Shown here one piece after another: positions 1-5,532 of a stretch of DNA of 12,505 bases (its first letter is position 1; the number at the start of each line of letters is the position of its first letter). A program made the translations under genes and the position numbers. This DNA is from Chitinophagaceae bacterium (lineage in GTDB: Bacteria; Bacteroidota; Bacteroidia; Chitinophagales; Chitinophagaceae), in NCBI GenBank assembly GCA_030151745.1, contig JASLDA010000052.1, positions 1 through 12,505 of the forward strand, read 5' to 3'. The notes beneath the pieces were generated by a model, which had not been told where the DNA came from, did no database searches, and saw only the letters and a program-made list of their open reading frames with translations.

Positions 1-110
1 CCGAGCAGGTAGCGGCAGGGCTTATACAGGTTGTCCGGCTGCCGGCAGAAAATGCCGCTGTCGCGGAGATGAAGTTCAAATTGTTCGACGAGCTCGGAGA
101 AAGAACGCAT
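1..110 (-). CDS. Probable polyprenyl diphosphate synthase, N-terminal fragment
   Basis: Only the first 36 codons are inside the window; the gene runs off the left edge. Reading the minus strand from the ATG at 110-108 gives a start MRSFSELVEQF, followed by a segment ending NLYKPCRYLLG. Short N-termini of this form, with a 'LYxPxxYLLxxGGKRxRP' continuation, are typical of Bacteroidota all-trans polyprenyl synthetases, which condense isopentenyl diphosphate onto an allylic diphosphate to make quinone side chains or carrier lipids. The window stops at the glycine that would begin the GGKR motif, so no catalytic DDxxD motif is visible and the identification rests on family memory. A TACCTTTG promoter element lies 27 nt upstream, so the gene is probably transcribed independently of the RNase R gene before it. 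I am confident it is a real gene, moderately so of the family. Confidence 0.6.
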   Translation of the reverse strand, partial: MRSFSELVEQFELHLRDSGIFCRQPDNLYKPCRYLL

Positions 111-137
111 GCAGAGGAAGGGCGGCTTAAGGTGCGG

Positions 138-145
138 CAAAGGTA
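138..145 (-). promoter_or_regulatory. Putative -7 element (TACCTTTG) for the polyprenyl synthase gene
   Basis: On the minus strand TACCTTTG is an exact match to the Bacteroidota primary-sigma -7 consensus TAnnTTTG. It ends 27 nt before the ATG at 110, which leaves a short leader of about 20 nt, usual for this phylum. I see no good TTTG-type -33 element about 19 nt upstream, so this is a one-box assignment. Confidence 0.4.
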
Positions 146-217
146 TTCGAGAAAGGAGATCGCGCGTGGACCAGACGGCGCCTCTGAAACAGATCGCCCC
201 GGCCTATTGTCCCCGCT

Positions 218-2266
218 TTACCTTTTACCTTTTGCCTTGGCCTTCCCTCCGCGTCCCTTGGGCGCGGCGGGAGCGTTCCAGTCGGGCTCCGGCTTCCGGC
301 GCTTGCGGGAGCGCGTGTTCGCCGGAGCTTCCGCCAGGCTGTAGTCCAGCTGCCGCTTTTCCAGGTTCGCAGCGGCCACCCTGATCTTCAGGGTATCGCC
401 CATCTGGAACCGGAGGCCGGTGCCGCGGCCCACCAGGGCATATTCATGCTCCATGAATACGAAGTCGTCCAGCTGCGAGAGCTCCGCCATGCCGATGAGG
501 CCTTCGCACTTGTGCTCGACGGTCTCCGCAAAGACGCCGAACGCCGTCACGCCGGATACGACGGCCTCATAGTCTTCGCCCAGCCGCTCCTGCATGAACT
601 CGACCTGCTTGTATTTGTTGGCGCCCCGCTCGGCTTCCATCGCGTGCCGTTCCTGCTCGCTGCAATAGCGGCAGAGCTGCTCCATGTTCTTCACCGGATG
701 CACCTCCTTGTCCAGCACTTCCTGCAGCACGCGGTGCACCAGGACGTCCGGGTAGCGCCGGATGGGCGATGTGAAGTGGCAGTAATCCTGGAAGCCCAGC
801 CCGTAGTGACCGATATTCTCGGTCGTATAAGCCGCTTTGGCCATAGTGCGGATGCCCAGGCTTTCCAGCACATGCTGCTCCGGCTTGCCCTGCACTTCCG
901 CCAGCATTTCGTTGAAGGATTTCGCGATCTGCTCCGGCGAGTTGATATTGAGCCGGTAGCCGTACCGGCTGGCAAAGGCGGCGAACTGCTCCAGCTTGGC
1001 CTCGTCCGGCCTGTCGTGTACGCGGTAGGGAAAGGGGATGGGCTTGCCTTTTGCCTCCAGCTGCGCCACGTGGCCGGCAACCGTCCTGTTGGCCAGCAGC
1101 ATGAACTCCTCGATGAGCTGGTGCGCCTCCTTGCTTTCCTTTACCATGATGCCTACGGGCTTCCCCGCCTCGTCGAGCTTGAAACGCACTTCCTGCGAGG
1201 AAAAATTGATCGCGCCTTTTTTGAAGCGCATCTTCCGCAGCTGCTGCGCGATCTCGTTCAGCAGCATCAGCTCATCGCGGTAGTCGCCCGCGGCGCCTTC
1301 TATCATTTCCTGCACTTCCTCGTACGTGAACCGCCGCCGGCTCCGCATCACCGTGCGCCCCAGCCAGTAGCTGCGCACGGAGCCTTTTTTATTGATCTCG
1401 AAGATGGCCGAGAATGCATACTTGTCTTCGTCCGGGCGCAGCGAGCAAAGCTGGTTGCTGAGCACCTCCGGCAGCATGGGCAGCACCCGGTCGGGCAGGT
1501 AGACCGAGGTCGCGCGGCGATAAGCCTCCTTGTCCAGCGCGGAGAGGGGCTGCACGAAATGGCTTACGTCGGCAATATGCACGCCGAGCTCCCACCAGCC
1601 GGCTTCAAGCGGCCGCAGGGACAGCGCGTCGTCGAAATCCTTGGCATCCGCGGGGTCGATCGTCATCGTGAGGATATCGCGGACGTCGCGGCGCCGGGCC
1701 AGCTCGTTTCCGTCGATCGTATCGCCGAAGCGGGCGGCCTCTTCGAGCACCTCGTCGGGGAAATGGAGCGGGAAGCCCGCGTCCATCAGTATGCTCTGCA
1801 TCGCGATCTCGTTGACGCTCTCATGCGTCAGCAGGGAGATGATCTCGCCGATCGGGTTTTTCTTTTTGGAGCTCCAGTCCGTAATGCGGGCTACGGCATG
1901 GTCCCCGTTCCTGGCGCCGTTCAGCAGGGCCAGGGGGATGAATATGTCCACCGGCATGTTCTCCTTATCGGGGATCAGGAAGGCGACATGCTCCTTGACC
2001 TCCACCTTGCCTGTAAACTCGGTCTGCTTCCGGGCCACGACTTCCTCGATCGCTCCCTCCTTGCGGCTCTTGCCTTCCTTGACGATCCGCACCCGCACCT
2101 CGTCGCCGTCAAGCGCGGTCCCCAGGTTTTCGGCGTGAACGAGGATATCCTTCTCCAGTCCTTCGACGGCAACGAAGCCCGTGCCGCTGCGGACCACTTC
2201 AAGCTTCCCTTTCAGAACCTGGGATTTCGCTTTCTGGTGCCCGCGTTTATGTTTGTCTTTTGCCAT
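218..2266 (-). CDS. rnr: Ribonuclease R (3'-5' exoribonuclease)
   Basis: This is a 682-residue RNase II/RNase R family enzyme, which degrades structured RNA processively from the 3' end in the cytoplasm. Visible parts in order: a lysine-rich start (1-20), cold-shock-type OB domains (about 20-145), the RNB catalytic domain (about 190-515) and an S1 RNA-binding domain (about 564-645, with SGVTAFGVFAE). A basic tail of about 35 residues rich in Lys, Arg and Gly follows. The catalytic motif IDPADAKDFDDAL places the metal-binding aspartates at D204, D210, D212 and D213, matching E. coli D272, D278, D280 and D281. A second signature, HFTSPIRRYPD, is at 497-507. It is shorter than the 813-residue E. 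coli enzyme mainly because the N-terminal helix-turn-helix extension is absent. The ATG at 2266 starts directly before the basic segment. It is divergent from the M1 peptidase gene. Confidence 0.96.
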   Translation of the reverse strand: MAKDKHKRGHQKAKSQVLKGKLEVVRSGTGFVAVEGLEKDILVHAENLGTALDGDEVRVRIVKEGKSRKEGAIEEVVARKQTEFTGKVEVKEHVAFLIPDKENMPVDIFIPLALLNGARNGDHAVARITDWSSKKKNPIGEIISLLTHESVNEIAMQSILMDAGFPLHFPDEVLEEAARFGDTIDGNELARRRDVRDILTMTIDPADAKDFDDALSLRPLEAGWWELGVHIADVSHFVQPLSALDKEAYRRATSVYLPDRVLPMLPEVLSNQLCSLRPDEDKYAFSAIFEINKKGSVRSYWLGRTVMRSRRRFTYEEVQEMIEGAAGDYRDELMLLNEIAQQLRKMRFKKGAINFSSQEVRFKLDEAGKPVGIMVKESKEAHQLIEEFMLLANRTVAGHVAQLEAKGKPIPFPYRVHDRPDEAKLEQFAAFASRYGYRLNINSPEQIAKSFNEMLAEVQGKPEQHVLESLGIRTMAKAAYTTENIGHYGLGFQDYCHFTSPIRRYPDVLVHRVLQEVLDKEVHPVKNMEQLCRYCSEQERHAMEAERGANKYKQVEFMQERLGEDYEAVVSGVTAFGVFAETVEHKCEGLIGMAELSQLDDFVFMEHEYALVGRGTGLRFQMGDTLKIRVAAANLEKRQLDYSLAEAPANTRSRKRRKPEPDWNAPAAPKGRGGKAKAKGKR

Positions 2267-2419
2267 GTGCGTGGCTGTATGTTTCGGCTAAAGTAACTGC
2301 TATGCTTCACAAGACGCTGCGCCGGTTGCCCGGGGCCGCGCTCATGAGCCTGTCAGCGCAAGGCATAGCAAGGATGTGCCAGCAGCCCGAGACTCGGGGA
2401 AAAGCCTGTTCTTTGCGCC

Positions 2420-4291
2420 ATGAAGCCCATCGCCGCAATACTTGCAGCCTCCGTAGCGCTCGGCGCCTGCGGGAATTCGAATCATTCTCCGATGCAGAAC
2501 ACCGGTACAGGCGGCGACAGCTCCTCGCTGCGCAAGGACAGTCATACCCTGAGCAACGCGGACGAGGTCAGCCTGAAGCACCTGGACCTGGACATTGCCG
2601 TCTCATTCGATCAGCGGAAGATCAGCGGGGTGGCGACCTGGGATATCGAGAACAAGGCCCGGGCGGCGTTCCTCAGGCTCGATGACGACGGCCTGCGGAT
2701 CGACAGCGTGCTGGTAGACGGCCGCAGGGTCGATCCCGCCATCGACCCGGAGGTGGAATTCCTGGGCACCCGTCTCAGCATTCCCATTCAGGCGGAGTCG
2801 AAACGGGTGGCTATCTATTATGCGACGGGAGACAGCGCCCGGGCCCTGCAATGGCTGAGCCCGCAGCAGACGCTGAGCAAGAAGCATCCCTTCCTTTACA
2901 CGCAGTCGGAAAGCATTTATGCCCGCTCCTGGGTGCCCTGCGCGGACGGCCCGGGCATCCGGTTTACCTACGATGCCCGCGTGAAGGTGCCGAAGGGGCT
3001 GATGGCCCTGATGAGCGCGGAAAATCCGCAGTCGGTAAGCGACAGCGGGATCTACCATTTCCATATGGATAAGCCGATCCCGGCCTACCTGATGGCGCTG
3101 GCCGTAGGCGATATCGCGTTCCGGCCCGTCGACGGCAGGACCGGCGTGTACGCGGAGCCTGCCCTGATCGAAAAGGCACGATACGAGCTGGCGGATATGG
3201 GGAAGATGGTGACTACGGCGGAAAGCCTCTACGGCCCCTACCAGTGGGGGCGCTACGACGTGCTGGTGCTGCCGCCGGGATTCCCGATCGGGGGCATGGA
3301 AAACCCCAAGCTCACCTTCTGCACACCGACCATCATCGCCGGCGACCGCAGCCTGGTGAACCTGATCGCCCATGAGCTCGCGCATAACTGGAGCGGCAAT
3401 CTGGTCACGAACGCGACCTGGAACGATATCTGGATGAACGAGGGCTTCACCGTGTACTTCGAGCGCCGCATCACGGAAGCGATGACCGACCGGAGCTATG
3501 TGGATATGCTCTGGGAGCTGGGATACCAGGACCTGGAAGCGGAGGTGGCCTCGCTGGGCGCGAACAGTCCCGATACCCGGCTGAAGCTGAAGCTGGAGGG
3601 CCGGGATCCCGACAACGGGCTTTCCGACATTCCTTACGAGAAGGGATCGCTGTTCCTGTGGCTGATCGAGCGGAACGTGGGCCGGGAAAAGTTCGATGCG
3701 TTCCTTAAGGGCTACTTCGGCTCGCATGCTTTTCAGACGATAACCACGGAGGAGTTCCTGAAGTATCTCGACGAGCACCTGCTGCATGGGGACAAGGCGC
3801 TGCGGGATAAGCTGCAGATCGATGCCTGGGTGTATGGTCCCGGTATCCCCCCGAATGCGCCGCGGGCGAACGGCACCCGGTTCGCGCGGGTCGATTCGGT
3901 GCGCAGCGGGTTCCTGAGCGGCGGCCCGGTGCCCGCGGCTCTTACCGCGGCATGGTCGACGCACGAATGGCTGCATTTCCTGCGCAAAATGCCGGCTACC
4001 CTGACGAATGCCCAGATGGCGGAGCTGGACAGGCAGTACCGCTTCAGCGATTCCGGGAACAGCGAGATCGCGGACCTGTGGTTCATTCTCGCGCTGCGGC
4101 ACGGGTACAAGCCGGCCTACGCGAATATGGATAAGTTCCTGAGCATGGTGGGCCGCCAGAAGTTTCTGGAGCCGCTTTACGGCGAGATGATGCATACGGG
4201 GCAGGAGAGCCTCGCAAAATCGATCTACGCCAGGTACCGGCAGAATTACCACCCCCTCACGCAGGCGAAGCTGGACAAGATCGTGAAATGA
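2420..4291 (+). CDS. M1 family aminopeptidase, leukotriene A4 hydrolase-like lipoprotein
   Basis: A 623-residue zinc metallopeptidase, predicted to remove N-terminal residues from peptides in the periplasm. It starts with a lipoprotein signal (lipobox LGAC, lipidated C17). The residues after the cysteine are not acidic, so the acidic surface-export signal of Bacteroidota lipoproteins seems absent. Then come an N-terminal beta domain (about 45-235), the catalytic domain and a helical C-terminal domain. GGMEN is at 291-295, the zinc motif HELAH at 318-322 with the third ligand E341 in WMNEGF, and the transition-state tyrosine Y406 in PYEKG. All keep a constant offset of 23 from human LTA4H (E271, H295, E318, Y383). 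D398 matches human D375, and R579/K581 match the carboxylate-binding R563/K565. It stands alone between a divergent and a convergent neighbour. The function is peptidase by family; epoxide hydrolase activity is not implied. Confidence 0.93.
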   Translation: MKPIAAILAASVALGACGNSNHSPMQNTGTGGDSSSLRKDSHTLSNADEVSLKHLDLDIAVSFDQRKISGVATWDIENKARAAFLRLDDDGLRIDSVLVDGRRVDPAIDPEVEFLGTRLSIPIQAESKRVAIYYATGDSARALQWLSPQQTLSKKHPFLYTQSESIYARSWVPCADGPGIRFTYDARVKVPKGLMALMSAENPQSVSDSGIYHFHMDKPIPAYLMALAVGDIAFRPVDGRTGVYAEPALIEKARYELADMGKMVTTAESLYGPYQWGRYDVLVLPPGFPIGGMENPKLTFCTPTIIAGDRSLVNLIAHELAHNWSGNLVTNATWNDIWMNEGFTVYFERRITEAMTDRSYVDMLWELGYQDLEAEVASLGANSPDTRLKLKLEGRDPDNGLSDIPYEKGSLFLWLIERNVGREKFDAFLKGYFGSHAFQTITTEEFLKYLDEHLLHGDKALRDKLQIDAWVYGPGIPPNAPRANGTRFARVDSVRSGFLSGGPVPAALTAAWSTHEWLHFLRKMPATLTNAQMAELDRQYRFSDSGNSEIADLWFILALRHGYKPAYANMDKFLSMVGRQKFLEPLYGEMMHTGQESLAKSIYARYRQNYHPLTQAKLDKIVK

Positions 4292-4313
4292 TGTTTCCTG
4301 CGGGACTGGGCAT

Positions 4314-4343
4314 AAAAAAGAAACGCGCCGTCGCGCGTTTCTT
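4314..4343 (-). terminator. Rho-independent terminator of the 99-aa YtxH-like gene
   Basis: Stem aagaaacgcg (4318-4327) pairs perfectly with cgcgtttctt (4334-4343), with one further C-G pair and a 4-nt loop. Read on the minus strand the hairpin is followed by a run of six T (4319-4314). The T-run side shows that it mainly serves the minus-strand gene ending at 4409. Confidence 0.75.
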
Positions 4344-4376
4344 AAGGCCCGGATACCGGATGCCCGGGCCTTTCTC
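4344..4376 (+). terminator. Rho-independent terminator of the M1 peptidase gene
   Basis: Stem aaggcccgg (4344-4352) pairs with ccgggcctt (4364-4372) across an 11-nt loop. On the plus strand it is followed by TTTCTC, a modest T tract. It lies about 50 nt past the peptidase stop codon and directly abuts the hairpin for the opposite gene. Confidence 0.6.
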
Positions 4377-4408
4377 GCCGCAGGGTCGCTGCTGCGAACG
4401 GATTGCGG

Positions 4409-4708
4409 TCAGTTCAACCGCGCTTCCGCGAGCTTCTTCAATTTCTTTCCGCTTTTCGCGCTTTCGTCCAGGATGGCCGAGATGCGCGCCCGTGCCTCGT
4501 CGCTGAGGCCGGCGATTTCCTTCGAGATCAGCTTTTGAAGATCCTTGGCGCTGACGCTGGCCTTGTCGGCCAGCTCGCTCAGGGTCTCGCCCCAGTCTTC
4601 TGCGGCGTCTGCCAGCTCCTTGCGGATCTCCTTTCCGCGTTTGGTGGTGAACAGCAGGGCAATTGCGGCGCCGAAAGCTGCGAGCGCCAGGACTTTTCCG
4701 GAATTCAT
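4409..4708 (-). CDS. YtxH-like small single-pass membrane protein (99 aa)
   Basis: I start this at the ATG at 4708 rather than at the longer reading frame from 4828. The extra 40 codons encode no plausible domain, while starting at MNSGK puts a hydrophobic segment at the N-terminus. Residues 5-20 (KVLALAAFGAAIALLF) form one short TM helix, followed by a basic juxtamembrane motif TTKRGKEIRKEL (21-32). A charged, Ala/Glu/Lys-rich helical region to residue 99 could form a coiled coil. This is the architecture of YtxH-type proteins, a stress-associated family without known biochemistry. It is divergently paired with the 61-aa gene at 4880, which shares the TM-plus-basic motif. The family call is moderate; no enzymatic function can be read. 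Confidence 0.72.
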   Translation of the reverse strand: MNSGKVLALAAFGAAIALLFTTKRGKEIRKELADAAEDWGETLSELADKASVSAKDLQKLISKEIAGLSDEARARISAILDESAKSGKKLKKLAEARLN

Positions 4709-4879
4709 CTGAATCGTTTTAGTTGGTTGATTATTGGCTTCCGCTTCGCGGTTTACAGGGGAAAAGGCAATAAAGACTGTGCCATCTGCAAGCCGGGGTT
4801 TTAAGGTTTTGCCCTGCGGTGCTGGCATGATGTTGATCCCGTCCCTGGTATCATCGTTAACCGTTCAAAATACCGGATC

Positions 4880-5065
4880 ATGTCAAACAAACTTTGGGCA
4901 CTGGCCCTCGTGGGAGCCGCGGCGTACCTGTTCAAGACGAAGAAAGGCGCCGAATTGCGCGGTAAGCTCGGCGAAGCAGCCGGCAAGGCCGTGCAGACAA
5001 TCAAGGACAAATACCAGCAAGCCCGCGCAGGCGCGCAGGATGCCCTCGACAAGCAAATGGCCTGA
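4880..5065 (+). CDS. Small YtxH-like membrane protein (61 aa), paralogue of the divergent neighbour
   Basis: A 61-residue protein with an N-terminal TM segment (about 4-18) followed by KTKKGAELRGKLGEAAGKA (19-37) and a short charged helix rich in Gln and Ala. It aligns without difficulty to the first half of the protein encoded at 4708-4409: both have K-hydrophobic-GAA-hydrophobic-LF, then TK-[KR]-G-x-E-[IL]-R-x-x-L, then AA. The C-terminal helical half of the longer protein is missing here. The ATG at 4880 is the first start and gives the TM segment at the extreme N-terminus. The gene ends just before a strong terminator, so it is probably a single-gene transcript. Function unknown. Confidence 0.7.
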   Translation: MSNKLWALALVGAAAYLFKTKKGAELRGKLGEAAGKAVQTIKDKYQQARAGAQDALDKQMA

Positions 5066-5079
5066 GCCAGGTTTATCGG

Positions 5080-5116
5080 TAAAAAAGCCGCCCCGCATCC
5101 CGGGGCGGCTTTTTTA
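5080..5116 (+). terminator. Strong, symmetric Rho-independent terminator
   Basis: A perfect stem of 16 bp (5080-5095 with 5101-5116) and a 5-nt loop. The GC core gccgccccg is flanked by six A on the left and six T on the right, so it can act in both directions. It lies 14 nt after the stop codon of the 61-aa gene and insulates it from the T9SS cargo gene downstream. Confidence 0.88.
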
Positions 5117-5174
5117 CATGCGCCCCAACCAGATTTTGCCGGCGAAAGCCCGGCAGGCAGCGGAGTTTACATTA

Positions 5175-5204
5175 TTTAATACGTGATAACATGTTCTAAC
5201 TTTG
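5175..5204 (+). promoter_or_regulatory. Bacteroidota-type promoter for the large T9SS cargo gene
   Basis: TAACTTTG at 5197-5204 is an exact match to the -7 consensus TAnnTTTG. TTTA at 5175-5178 is a near match to the -33 TTTG element, with an 18-nt spacer. The surrounding 5166-5204 is conspicuously AT-rich in GC-rich DNA. Transcription would start around 5210, leaving a leader of about 310 nt before the ATG at 5520. The spacer contains an 8-bp palindrome AACATGTT (5188-5195), which could be an operator but is short enough to be chance. Confidence 0.55.
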
Positions 5205-5519
5205 AACCCTCGGCCGGACCGGCGCTTCGACCGTTGCCGCGGTATGCGATAGTTGGGAAACATATAACAGACCGATCCGAATTTTCATGCAACCTGAGTC
5301 CGGTTCTGCCCCCCTGACCTTTGGGCAGCGAGGAGGGCACGATGCCCTGAGCAAGGCTTCGTCTATGCGACGGACCTTTCTCGTTCTTGCCGCAGCACTG
5401 GGAAGCTTCTTTGCTTTTTCTATATCGGGCTCCTTCACGGTTCCCGCGTCCGATCTTCTGAAGCCGGCGTCCCGGTCGCGCACCGGCCTGTCGTCCGCTT
5501 CTTCCAACTTTCATTTTCA
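5205..5519 (+). other. Long leader with consecutive small hairpins, no assured gene
   Basis: This stretch between the promoter and the ATG at 5520 has no convincing protein gene. It contains three adjacent hairpins: 5306-5311 with 5323-5328 (ctgccc/gggcag); 5334-5339 with 5343-5348 (agggca/tgccct, 3-nt loop); and 5358-5363 with 5369-5374 (one G-U pair, 5-nt loop). The gggca of the first can also pair with the tgccc of the second, so alternative folds are possible. I do not recognise a known riboswitch consensus. A small ORF (5365-5532) lies in the last third; its ATG sits in the loop of the third hairpin. Confidence 0.35.
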
Positions 5520-5532
5520 ATGCATCCCGTGA
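5365..5532 (+). CDS. Doubtful small ORF, possible 55-aa secreted peptide or leader peptide
   Basis: From the ATG at 5365 a 55-codon frame begins MRRTFLVLAAALGSFFAF, which looks like a signal peptide (two Arg, then about 16 hydrophobic residues). It continues with a Ser-rich tail. It overlaps the start of the 927-residue protein gene by 13 nt in another frame, so translational coupling is possible. The same frame is open upstream to an ATG at 5287, but that extension is not hydrophobic and adds nothing recognisable. Against it: it is short, has no recognised family and lies in a leader with hairpins. It could equally be non-coding leader sequence. Confidence 0.22.
   Translation: MRRTFLVLAAALGSFFAFSISGSFTVPASDLLKPASRSRTGLSSASSNFHFQCIP

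Noticed and set aside
446..2296. A 616-codon open frame antisense to RNase R
   Set aside because: It mirrors the strongly supported rnr gene codon for codon, shows no domain and has a His/Arg/Leu-rich translation typical of a GC-rich antisense frame.
2290..2419. Promoter or tRNA-like signal between rnr and the M1 peptidase gene
   Set aside because: TTACTTTA (minus strand) and TTCTTTG (plus strand) only partly match the -7 consensus and lack a properly spaced -33 box. No cloverleaf can be drawn.
2470..2490. ATTCGAATC, resembling a tRNA T-loop
   Set aside because: It lies inside the coding region of the lipoprotein peptidase, and no acceptor or anticodon stems surround it.
4709..4828. A 40-codon N-terminal extension of the 99-aa YtxH-like protein
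   Set aside because: The extension is non-hydrophobic, would bury the TM segment internally and is absent from the paralogue. The ATG at 4708 gives the normal family architecture.
5176..5520. Minus-strand open frames in the leader region
   Set aside because: The translations are Arg/Gly/Ser-rich with no hydrophobic or domain pattern, and the plus-strand promoter and leader explain the region better.
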